DNA from: an uncultured Clostridia bacterium
GTDB taxonomy: Bacteria; Bacillota; Clostridia; Saccharofermentanales; Fastidiosipilaceae
Direction: 5' to 3'
Assembly (NCBI GenBank): GCA_947253135.1
Contig: CAMXYS010000032.1
Span: forward strand, 1-14,373
DNA: 14,373 nt
This document shows positions 1 to 6,673 of this stretch, one piece after another. Below the pieces are notes generated by a model. It was not told the DNA's origin. It saw nothing but the letters and a program-made list of their open reading frames with translations, and ran no database searches. Both the position numbers and the translations under genes were made by a program. Positions within the stretch are counted from its first letter, which is position 1, and each line of letters begins with the position of its first letter.

Positions 1-761
1 GCTAAGTATCGCTTATACTCCTTCTTCTTCATCTTGGCCTCGGTCTCGGACAAGGCTCCCTCAGCCATGGCAATAATGGAGAATTTTTTACCACTGGCCG
101 TCCGCTTCTCTATAACTTTTTTAATGCTTTCCAAATTGTAGGGGATTTCCGGAATTAAGATCACATCTGCACCGCCGGCCAGGCCTGCATGAAGTGTGAG
201 CCAGCCGACCTTGTGCCCCATCACCTCAATAATAAAGACACGGCCGTGCGCCTCCGCCGTTGTGTGGATGCCGTCAATCACTGATGTAGCCACATTAATG
301 GCACTTTGAAAACCAAAGGTCACCTCGGTTCCCCACAGGTCGTTGTCAATGGTCTTGGGCAAGGTGACAACATTTAAACCCCGTTCGCTCAAAGCATGGG
401 CTGATTTATGGGTTCCGTTACCACCTAAGACAACCAGGGCATCTAGGCCCATGTCTTGGTAGGTCTTAACCATGCCGTCCAGGCGGGTGGGGCCGTCCGG
501 ATCACCCGGGTCCATCGGGTCGTTAATTCTTTTAAAGGGCATACGTGAAGTTCCCAGAATGGTGCCTCCCAGCGTCAAAATGCCGGAAAAGTCACCGGAC
601 TTCATCTCTCGGTATTCCCCCTTCATCAGGCCGCGATAACCGGACTTGAAGCCATAAATTTTAAGATCTTTCACTTGTTCATACAGGGTCTTGGCGACAC
701 CGCGCATGGCTGCATTTAAGCCTTGGCAATCGCCACCACTGGTCAGCATCCCAATTTTCAT
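1..761 (-). CDS. pfkA: 6-phosphofructokinase, PfkA family (3' end outside the window)
   Basis: Phosphorylates fructose 6-phosphate to fructose 1,6-bisphosphate in glycolysis, in the cytoplasm. Reading the minus strand from ATG at 761 gives about 253 residues with no stop before the window edge, so the C-terminal part is missing. Visible motifs are the N-terminal MLTSGGDCQGLNAAMRG loop (residues 5-21), GGNGT (113-117), PKTIDND with the catalytic Asp (135-141), and MGHKVGWLTLHAG (181-193). E. coli PfkA has GGDGS and PGTIDND. The Gly after Asn is the ATP-type residue at the position where PPi enzymes carry Asp, whereas the Lys in PKTIDND is shared with PPi-dependent and actinobacterial-type enzymes. 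ATP use is therefore likely but not certain. The start is set by GGGAGG eight to nine bases upstream. It lies just after proC on the same strand and probably has its own promoter. Confidence 0.93.
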   Translation of the reverse strand, partial: MKIGMLTSGGDCQGLNAAMRGVAKTLYEQVKDLKIYGFKSGYRGLMKGEYREMKSGDFSGILTLGGTILGTSRMPFKRINDPMDPGDPDGPTRLDGMVKTYQDMGLDALVVLGGNGTHKSAHALSERGLNVVTLPKTIDNDLWGTEVTFGFQSAINVATSVIDGIHTTAEAHGRVFIIEVMGHKVGWLTLHAGLAGGADVILIPEIPYNLESIKKVIEKRTASGKKFSIIAMAEGALSETEAKMKKKEYKRYL

Positions 762-851
762 CTGCTTTGTCCTCCCTCTCCGATGGGGTTACATTTGCGA
801 AACGAGCCGGACCGGCCTGAATCCTTAAAATGTATTTGTTGATTTGCTCAA

Positions 852-860
852 ATTATAACA
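852..860 (-). promoter_or_regulatory. extended -10 promoter for pfkA
   Basis: On the minus strand this reads TGTTATAAT, a perfect TATAAT preceded by TG at the extended -10 position. No good -35 box is visible 16-18 bases upstream, which is usual for extended -10 promoters. It begins only a few bases past the proC stop codon (867-869) and would give a 5' leader of roughly 85 bases for pfkA. The role is inferred from sequence match alone. Confidence 0.55.
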
Positions 861-866
861 TTTTGT

Positions 867-1961
867 CTAGCCTTTTTTGTTGAAAATTTCAATAGCTGCT
901 GCAGCTGTTTCTCGGTCCGCCCGGCTATGCCGGTCGGTGCTGCGTTGAATCAAGTCCTGCCAGACGGCCGGCATAGCCTCGTCCAGGGCCGCCATGGCCG
1001 TGTAAGTAATCCCTCCGGGAGAACCTACACGGCCAATCAAGTCAGCCGGAGGCAAAGCTTCTTGTTCTAAAAGAACAGCCGTAGACTTGAAGGCCTCGGC
1101 GGCGACTTCAATTAAGTCGGCCCGGTCAAAGTCAGGTTCATGCTGTGCCACCGCCTCAGCAACACTTTGTATAAGGGCGCAAACAAAGGCCGGTGCACAG
1201 CCGGTAATATTATTTAAGACAGCAAAACCGCCATCTTCCACCCATAACAAACGCCTGCATAAAAAGGAAAAATAGTAGGCAAACTCATCTTTTAAGTGGG
1301 GATGAAGGGCCAGGTCTGCCTCTGTTGCCGCGAGCGGAGCACAAGTTGATCCGGCCGGAACCTCAGGACTGCTCGCCCCGGCCACCAGCTCTGCTGTGGC
1401 CACTTCGCTGTCATCAGTTTCCACCGGTGCTTCCGGTCGAGCTTTTGTCGGGCTGTCAGCGCCTGCCGACTCGGCCTGAACCGCACCTGTGCCATAAACT
1501 GCATGTGCTAATACGGTCCCCTTCCCGTAGCGACCGGCAACGGTGGGCAGACAGGTGACGGCCCGGCCCGGCCAAAAAAGGCGCACCAATTTGTCAGGCA
1601 AGTGTGATGTCGTCAACCACAGGCGGGCGGCCGGTGCCATGACGGGGCAGATCTCTTTTAAAACAGCTGGCATTTTGGCCGGCTGAACAGCCACGATGAC
1701 AATGTCCGCCTCCTCCACCGCCAGCTCGGCTGACGCTGCCGGAACCAGCCCCGGCCAAGCTGCACACAAATTTTCCAGCTGATCAGGATGGCGGTGGTAG
1801 AGTTTTAAATGTTCCGGTTTAACCAGCTGCTGTTCTAAAAAGGTGACGGCCAGCATACTGCCTATCACACCGACACCAATAATGGCAATTTTGCTCCCGG
1901 ACCGGTTGACCTGTTCTGCTTGCGTTGCTGTTGCCTCCTTGGTTAAAACTCCATCAGGCAT
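867..1961 (-). CDS. proC: pyrroline-5-carboxylate reductase-like protein (ProC family) with a low-complexity insert
   Basis: Likely an NAD(P)-dependent reductase of the ProC family, which makes proline from 1-pyrroline-5-carboxylate in the cytoplasm. The protein is 364 residues from the chosen start, against about 265-280 for most ProC. A Rossmann motif KIAIIGVGVIGS lies at 24-35 and the family AVQPAKM strand at 91-97. The helical dimer domain with NNITGCAPAF (250-259) and VGSPGGIT (312-319) matches the ProC C-terminal signature. The extra length comes from an Ala/Glu/Pro/Thr-rich stretch at about 158-220 between the two domains and from an N-terminal tail of about 20 residues. The ATG at 1961 was chosen because GAGGAGG sits eight bases upstream. 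An in-frame ATG at 2060 lies inside the upstream gene. A ComER-like paralog that does not make proline is possible, since no proA or proB is nearby. Confidence 0.82.
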   Translation of the reverse strand: MPDGVLTKEATATQAEQVNRSGSKIAIIGVGVIGSMLAVTFLEQQLVKPEHLKLYHRHPDQLENLCAAWPGLVPAASAELAVEEADIVIVAVQPAKMPAVLKEICPVMAPAARLWLTTSHLPDKLVRLFWPGRAVTCLPTVAGRYGKGTVLAHAVYGTGAVQAESAGADSPTKARPEAPVETDDSEVATAELVAGASSPEVPAGSTCAPLAATEADLALHPHLKDEFAYYFSFLCRRLLWVEDGGFAVLNNITGCAPAFVCALIQSVAEAVAQHEPDFDRADLIEVAAEAFKSTAVLLEQEALPPADLIGRVGSPGGITYTAMAALDEAMPAVWQDLIQRSTDRHSRADRETAAAAIEIFNKKG

Positions 1962-1984
1962 AGCATTATCCTCCTCTCGAATTT

Positions 1985-3121
1985 TTATTTGTTCTTTGCG
2001 AAATAGGGGTGGGCATTTTGATAATAAAGCGGCAATAAACGCTCCTGAGTCTGATACCAAGCCCCTTCATAAAACCATTTGGAGCCGCAGCTCAAACTGT
2101 CTTGTGCGGTCAACAGTTCCGGTCGGGGTGCCCTCCGGGCGGCTGCTATTTGGGTTTCTGTTCCGTCTACAGCAATTTTGAACAACTGGTAATCGTAGAG
2201 GTCTGCAGCCAAGTCCGCATAGGCAATTTGCAATTCAAACAGGTCACCGGCGCCATTCACGTAAGCTTCTGACCAAGTCGTCCCGACCTCATAGTGCCAG
2301 GCCCCCGGTTCTCGCCCGGTTCTGCTCGCCAGTAAATCCAGGGCTGCATCCAACCTGCTTTCTGCTGCCGGTGTCTCCTCTGCTCTGCCCGTCGTCAAGT
2401 CAAACTGAACATAAGCCCGGGGGATCTTCAACATATTATCGTAGTCGATGCGAGTTGTGTAAAAACGATGGTCGGGCAAGATGGCCAAACCATAAAAACC
2501 CAGCTGATCCGTGGCTAAAAGTTTTGTTTCATCAGTCTCGACATCATAGCAGTAAAGCTGCCAGACCTCATCACCGCCCACGCCCCAGACCAGGTAGCGG
2601 TCGTCTGCCGCAGCCTGTACACCGTAGGGGGCCTCCGCCAAAACTCGCTCAACCTGCCAAACAACTTCCCGGTCGGGCGCCGTCTTCTGCTTTTGCGCCG
2701 TTGAAGTGATTGCCGGTTTTGCTGCCGACGCCAAAGGCTCACCGAGCGCAGGGGAAGCCTTGGCCAACACCAAACTCTGCCGGTGCAGCAAGACAGCCCG
2801 GCCGTCTTTTAAAAAAGCAAGCAAGCGGTAGCTTTCACCGGACGGGGCAGGGGGAAAGGTCATCCGTCCGCCGGCCGCCAAAGGGAAGATATAAGGATCC
2901 TCAAAACTGCCCTTACCCGGCAGTTGATCAGTCCCGACAGCCACTGCGGCTTCGGCCGAAACAGCTGTTGTTGTGCCCGTAGTCGCCGGCTGCCGGTCGG
3001 TCCTGCCGCCTACCACCCGCCATAAAAGTGGCAGAGCCACAACAGTCAAAGCCAGGACCACGGCCGACAAAATAAACAAAGTCAGCGACAAGTGCCCGCG
3101 TTTTCGCTCAAGGCCGCTCAT
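1985..3121 (-). CDS. membrane-anchored protein of unknown function, likely beta-propeller-like ectodomain
   Basis: I do not recognise a named family. The 378-residue protein has a short basic cytoplasmic N-terminus (MSGLERKRGH), one membrane segment at about 12-34, then a Thr/Ala-rich linker and a large outside domain. The ectodomain has repeated short strands with aromatic residues and Asp-rich turns. Examples are DDRYLVWGVGGDEVWQLYCYD, then LGFYGLAILPDHRFYTTRID, then a similar block near residues 280-320. These resemble TolB/WD40-like blades, but this is a guess from pattern. The ATG overlaps the stop of the upstream C39-like gene (ATGA, 3118-3121), so the two are probably translated together and may work together at the cell surface. 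Only one Cys pair candidate is visible. Confidence 0.7.
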   Translation of the reverse strand: MSGLERKRGHLSLTLFILSAVVLALTVVALPLLWRVVGGRTDRQPATTGTTTAVSAEAAVAVGTDQLPGKGSFEDPYIFPLAAGGRMTFPPAPSGESYRLLAFLKDGRAVLLHRQSLVLAKASPALGEPLASAAKPAITSTAQKQKTAPDREVVWQVERVLAEAPYGVQAAADDRYLVWGVGGDEVWQLYCYDVETDETKLLATDQLGFYGLAILPDHRFYTTRIDYDNMLKIPRAYVQFDLTTGRAEETPAAESRLDAALDLLASRTGREPGAWHYEVGTTWSEAYVNGAGDLFELQIAYADLAADLYDYQLFKIAVDGTETQIAAARRAPRPELLTAQDSLSCGSKWFYEGAWYQTQERLLPLYYQNAHPYFAKNK

Positions 3122-3897
3122 TTAAAAGCCACCAGTCTGCAAAAGCCTCTTTCCGGCTCGATGTCAGAAAAAAAGCGATAGTCAGTCCCCTCTGCCGGGT
3201 CATACAAACGAATTTCGTAGTCTCCTTCGACAAATTCATAGCTGTGGGCCAAGACAAAATGGGTTCCGCCTGTCGCCCGGGTGTAGAGGCCGATAATGAC
3301 AGGTCGTTTGGCGGCCAAATGGCGCAAGATCGTATGTTCTACATAAGCTTTACTGGTCAGACGGTTGGGTCGCAACACGGTGTCATCTTTTTGGCAAAGT
3401 TCCTTGCCGCGCAGACTTGCGTAAGCCTCCCATTCTAAGGGGTAGGCATCACGGCCCAGTTCATCGCGCAGAGAAAGCGGTGTTGTTTCTGTGTGGCCGT
3501 AAACCGTGTCGTACATGGCCAAACAGGTCAAGGCACAACCTTCACTCCCGACCGTAGCTGACCCCAGGGCAGCTTCTGCCCACAAAGGGTCGGTCTGCCG
3601 CAAGGCTTTAACCGGAAGCACTACCCGGTCGGGCAGGGGCCGGCTGTCTTCGCCACCAAACAAAAGGCGACCTGAATTTAAGGCTGTCGACTTGTTTTCA
3701 GCTGCTGAAAAGGCCTTAAAAATAGTCCCCGCAGCAGCTCCGGCCGGCCCGTTAAATATTGGCACCGCCGCCCGCCCCGAACCGGCTGACAAACTGACCG
3801 ACAAAAGCAGGCAGAGCAGAAAAAAAGGCACCCTGCCGGCAGGTGCCCACTGATTTAATAACGACTGTATTTGATGCCCCCAAGCAGATTTTTTCAT
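3118..3897 (-). CDS. secreted C39-like (papain-fold) cysteine peptidase-type protein
   Basis: A predicted exported protein of 259 residues. The N-terminus is basic (MKKSAWGHQ), followed by a hydrophobic core at about 23-38 and a likely signal peptidase site near GRAA (41-44). The mature part has the hallmarks of the Peptidase_C39_2 fold. Gln101 in LRQTDPLW is the oxyanion residue, Cys121 in GSEGCALTCLAM the nucleophile, His213 in GGTHFVLA the base, and Asp233 in YDPAEG completes the triad. It could cleave a peptide or act as an amidase or transpeptidase-like enzyme; the substrate is unknown. The start at 3897 is supported by AAGGA eight bases upstream. Upstream in-frame ATGs at 4056 and 3987 lack ribosome sites and overlap the preceding gene. 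The stop overlaps the start of the membrane-anchored neighbour by four bases. Confidence 0.75.
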   Translation of the reverse strand: MKKSAWGHQIQSLLNQWAPAGRVPFFLLCLLLSVSLSAGSGRAAVPIFNGPAGAAAGTIFKAFSAAENKSTALNSGRLLFGGEDSRPLPDRVVLPVKALRQTDPLWAEAALGSATVGSEGCALTCLAMYDTVYGHTETTPLSLRDELGRDAYPLEWEAYASLRGKELCQKDDTVLRPNRLTSKAYVEHTILRHLAAKRPVIIGLYTRATGGTHFVLAHSYEFVEGDYEIRLYDPAEGTDYRFFSDIEPERGFCRLVAFK

Positions 3898-3970
3898 ACT
3901 TATTTTCCTTACTGTTGCAGTCTTCCCACCAACTGCAGCCGCTCCGCCGGCCGGCCCACTGCTAGCGGAA

Positions 3971-4384
3971 TTAATCGATGACATCAAAGGGCTGCCGACA
4001 AACCAAGCTAAGCAAGTCGATCCAGAGGTCCATCCGGTGCGGTGGCACGCCGACACCGAACCAGACGCGGTCCGGTTCTACCCCTTTTTTGTAAATGGAC
4101 AGCCGCCAACTTGGCACCGTCAGTCGATTGTCCAGGCAGGTCTCCTTGTTCGGATAGTAAGACGGCATATCAATCAGTTTTTTTTGAGCAAAGCCCTCTC
4201 TCACCAAATCAATTTCCCGCTTGTTGGTGGTGCGGACAAAATTGCGGTTCCAGCGGTTTGATTCCCGCCAGCTCAAAATCTTGTTTTTTAAATCAATGCG
4301 CACCTTAACACTGCCCTTGCGCGGAACAGTTAATTCGGTTTCAATAATGGTAATGTCATTCATTGATTTATTCGGCATAGTCAT
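3971..4384 (-). CDS. hypothetical protein, 137 aa
   Basis: I do not recognise the family. The product is a small soluble-looking protein with no signal peptide or membrane segment, rich in charged and aromatic residues. Its beginning (MNDITIIETELTVPRKGSVKVRIDLKN region) looks like alternating strands. The second half has repeated Trp residues (WRLSIY, VWFGVGV, DLWIDLL). It lies 47 bases after the P-loop/Asp23 gene and 73 bases before the C39-like gene in the same direction, so it is probably in the same operon. The start is uncertain: three in-frame ATGs (4384, 4378, 4360) are close together and none has a strong ribosome site. The best GA-rich stretch is over ten bases upstream of the first. 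It is treated as real because of its length, gene order and the lack of a better reading. Confidence 0.6.
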   Translation of the reverse strand: MTMPNKSMNDITIIETELTVPRKGSVKVRIDLKNKILSWRESNRWNRNFVRTTNKREIDLVREGFAQKKLIDMPSYYPNKETCLDNRLTVPSWRLSIYKKGVEPDRVWFGVGVPPHRMDLWIDLLSLVCRQPFDVID

Positions 4385-4431
4385 CTCACACCGTCAAACC
4401 CTCTTCTCCCTTTTTCTTGAATGTCACTATA

Positions 4432-5631
4432 TTACAGCATTTTGCCACTCGGTGCAGAATTTCCGCCGCCCGTGGCCGCAGAGGCCACACCTACAGACAA
4501 AGCTTGCATGACCACCCTCCTGGCTGTCACGTTGACAGAAAGTACACTGATGGCTGTATATTCTTCAATTTGCCGGCTGATTTCACCTTGAGCCCGATTG
4601 AGCACTTCCTGGGCATTGTAGCCGTAATACAATTCTAGATCCAAGTGCAAGATCAAACTGGTCGTCTCCATTTGTAACTTGCACTTCAAAAGTCGGTTTA
4701 CTCCCTTGACCCGGACAGCAATTAAGTTAATCATATGCCGGATCGCCTCATCCGACATCGAATAATTACCCAAAGTGGAAAAGGTCGGTCGCACCACCGT
4801 CCTATCTGTGTCTGTCACTGCATGTTTAACGCCGCGCTCCCGGTCAAACCGTCGCCGCAGCCGGCCCATCGGATCAGAAAAATAGCCGGAGAATTCGTGC
4901 TTAATCTCCATGCTGGGCACCGGAATCGTATGTTGGCCTGCTGTCAGTCTGGTCTGTTTGGCAATTTGCCTTTCCTCTTCCGTTGTGACATCTTCAATCC
5001 GAATGAGCATGGCCGGTTGGTTCAGCCATAAATTGTTGCAAATTTTAGAGAGCATAGAATCAGAAGTGCCCAAAATCATCAAGGTCGTCGGCTTTTGTTC
5101 GGCCAAGGCTCGGCGCATATTAGCCGCCCTCGTCTGGTCCCAAAAAACAGCCTGGCGGACTGATTCAATCCGAGTAGGTGCCCTTTTGGCCGAAGTCCCG
5201 GCAATAATGCGACCGCCGTGAATCAACAGGCCGTCATCAATTAAGTATTTAATTCCATTGGCCCGGGCCACCCGAATAGCCCGAGTGCTTTTGCCCGTGC
5301 CGGAAGGCCCTACAAAAGCCACTACCGCTATTTGCGCCAAAACCTGCTGCATCTCCGCCAGACGCACCTCTTGTTCTTGCTGGCGGTCTCGCCCCACCGC
5401 TTCGGCCAAACGACCAATGGGGTTTAAGGAATGTGGCAGGCGCGACTCGGTCTGGCGGCGGCTGTCAAAACGCGGAACGTCATGTTCTAAAAAGCGTGTT
5501 CGGCCGACCGGTTCATTTAACTTGGCGCTAAGCGAGGCCAGGTCTGCTTCCGGGTTGGGAATGGTTTCAACCGCTTCCTCCGGCTCTTCATTTTTGCGTT
5601 TCTTGGAACGCCTGCGCCTGTTAAAAAACAT
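4432..5631 (-). CDS. P-loop NTPase fused to a C-terminal Asp23/Gls24-like domain
   Basis: A 399-residue cytoplasmic protein of two parts. The N-terminus is very basic (FNRRRRSKKRK), followed by an acidic, probably disordered linker to about residue 85. A P-loop domain follows, with Walker A GPSGTGKST at 108-116. It has a conserved-looking block YLIDDGLLIHGGRIIAGTSA (129-148) and a strand TLMILGTSDSM (183-193) where a Walker B or sensor would lie. Residues about 288-375 match the Asp23/Gls24 (DUF322) pattern: YSMSDEAIRHMINLIA, the strand LHLDLELYYG, an amphipathic helix, then VLSVNVTARRVV. Asp23-family proteins are linked to envelope stress and membrane anchoring in Firmicutes. The start overlaps the yebC stop by one base (TAATG), which implies coupled translation. 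What it phosphorylates or remodels is unknown. Confidence 0.8.
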   Translation of the reverse strand: MFFNRRRRSKKRKNEEPEEAVETIPNPEADLASLSAKLNEPVGRTRFLEHDVPRFDSRRQTESRLPHSLNPIGRLAEAVGRDRQQEQEVRLAEMQQVLAQIAVVAFVGPSGTGKSTRAIRVARANGIKYLIDDGLLIHGGRIIAGTSAKRAPTRIESVRQAVFWDQTRAANMRRALAEQKPTTLMILGTSDSMLSKICNNLWLNQPAMLIRIEDVTTEEERQIAKQTRLTAGQHTIPVPSMEIKHEFSGYFSDPMGRLRRRFDRERGVKHAVTDTDRTVVRPTFSTLGNYSMSDEAIRHMINLIAVRVKGVNRLLKCKLQMETTSLILHLDLELYYGYNAQEVLNRAQGEISRQIEEYTAISVLSVNVTARRVVMQALSVGVASAATGGGNSAPSGKML

Positions 5632-6362
5632 TATTCTTCAACCGTCCAGTTGTGGTAGACACCCTGGACATCATCATTGTCCTCCAAGGTGTCAATCAGG
5701 GTCTCTAACTGTTCTCTTTGGGCCGGGTCGGATACTTCAATGTAATTGTCAGGGACAGGCTCCAGCACCGCCTCCGCAAATTGATAACCTTTGTCGCTCA
5801 AGTTTTTCATAACAGCACTGTAATTTTCCGGAGCTGTCGTCACAACAAAAACATTCTCGTCTTCTTCTACATCTTCGGCACCCGCCTCAATGGCATCTAA
5901 CATAACAGCATCAGCGTCCGAATATTGGTCTCGTTCCAAAACCAGCTGACCTTTATTGTTGAACATAAAAGCAACACAACCGGTCGTGCCCAGGTTGCCG
6001 CCAAACTTGTCAAAGGCATGGCGCACCTCTGCCGCTGTTCGGTTGCGGTTGTCCGTTAAGGCTTTGACTAAAACAGCCACACCGCCGGCGCCGTAACCTT
6101 CGTATTGAACATCTTCGTAATTTTCGCCCTCACCGCCACCGGCAGCCCGCTTAATACTCCTCTGGATATTATCGTTGGGCATATTAGCGGCCTTGGCCTT
6201 GGCAACAACATCACTTAATTTGTTATTCGTTGCCGGATCCGGCCCACCCGCCCTGACAGCCACCTGTATTTCGCGTCCGATTTTAGTGAAAATCTTAGCG
6301 CGCTTGGCATCTTCTGCCCCTTTACGTCTTTTAATATTGTTCCACTTGGAATGTCCTGACAT
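5631..6362 (-). CDS. yebC: YebC/PmpR (TACO1) family protein
   Basis: A 243-residue member of the YebC/TACO1 family, the usual length. These proteins were long annotated as transcriptional regulators, and members are also implicated in translation, helping ribosomes through difficult sequences. The N-terminus MSGHSKWNNIKRRKGAEDAKRAKIF (first 25 residues) is the family signature. It is followed by NMPNDNIQRSIKRAAG, by YEGYGAGGVAVLVKALTDNRNRTAAEVRHAF, and by the acidic middle domain with GCVAFMF. The ATG at 6362 is chosen because it begins the signature and has AAGGAG ten bases upstream; an in-frame upstream ATG at 6443 has no support. It is the first gene of the leftward run and its stop overlaps the next start. 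In many bacteria yebC sits beside ruvC; that is not seen here. Confidence 0.96.
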   Translation of the reverse strand: MSGHSKWNNIKRRKGAEDAKRAKIFTKIGREIQVAVRAGGPDPATNNKLSDVVAKAKAANMPNDNIQRSIKRAAGGGEGENYEDVQYEGYGAGGVAVLVKALTDNRNRTAAEVRHAFDKFGGNLGTTGCVAFMFNNKGQLVLERDQYSDADAVMLDAIEAGAEDVEEDENVFVVTTAPENYSAVMKNLSDKGYQFAEAVLEPVPDNYIEVSDPAQREQLETLIDTLEDNDDVQGVYHNWTVEE

Positions 6363-6454
6363 GTGTTTGAAACTCCTTTTAATATTCAGACTTGTCCGGT
6401 CTGAAACCGTCACCACCGCCGGTGCCGATTCCACATCAATCAAACTAAAAATAC

Positions 6455-6460
6455 ATTATA
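6455..6460 (-). promoter_or_regulatory. -10 box of probable yebC operon promoter
   Basis: The minus strand reads TATAAT here, in AGTATTATAATG, about 93 bases upstream of the yebC ATG. The hexamer 17 bases further upstream (CTGTAT) is a poor -35 match. The position before the first gene of the leftward run makes a promoter likely, but the call rests on the -10 match alone. Confidence 0.5.
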
Positions 6461-6635
6461 ATACTCTTACCCTTAGTATACAGGATCACCCGAAGGCGGT
6501 TTTGATGTCCTCGTACATTTGAATAACAATCGTCGGCTGCCGGTTATAGATCCTTTTTCACGGCCAACCCGTTCTTGAATTTTACCAGGAATGAAGCAAA
6601 CCATCGCTCTGCCCTTTCCCTGACCTTGCCGCAGG

Positions 6636-6646
6636 TATGGTAAAAT
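6636..6646 (+). promoter_or_regulatory. extended -10 promoter for the DUF815 gene
   Basis: The stretch TATGGTAAAAT contains TGGTAAAAT, an extended -10 (TG, one base, then TAAAAT at 6641-6646) 28 bases before the ATG at 6674. A weak -35-like CTGACC lies at suboptimal spacing upstream. The 5' leader would be about 20 bases, enough for the AAAGGAG ribosome site at 6661-6667. Confidence 0.45.
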
Positions 6647-6673
6647 AGCTTAATTTGTGCAAAGGAGTTCGCC

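Larger units (their letters stand above)
6363..6673. other. divergent intergenic control region between yebC and the DUF815 gene
   Basis: A 311-base gap between oppositely oriented genes, holding the start signals for both. Facing left are AAGGAG before yebC and a TATAAT. Facing right are a TAAAAT with TG extension and AAAGGAG before the DUF815 gene. The central part (about 6487-6630) contains no convincing complete gene. A short minus-strand open stretch ending at 6487 reads like the tail of a protein and may be a gene remnant. Confidence 0.6.

Noticed and set aside
1087..1558. Plus-strand and alternate-frame open frames opposite the ProC insert
   Set aside because: They arise from the GC-rich low-complexity insert and have no ribosome sites or recognisable domains.
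1962..2060. ATG at 2060 as start of the ProC-like gene
   Set aside because: It lies inside the upstream gene, and GAGGAGG sits just ahead of the ATG at 1961.
3898..4056. ATG at 4056 as start of the C39-like gene
   Set aside because: It lacks a ribosome site and overlaps the 137-aa gene; the ATG at 3897 begins a clear signal peptide.
4910..5812. Long plus-strand frames opposite the P-loop/Asp23 and yebC genes
   Set aside because: They mirror real genes on the other strand, are rich in Arg/Ser/Cys, and lack starts with ribosome sites.
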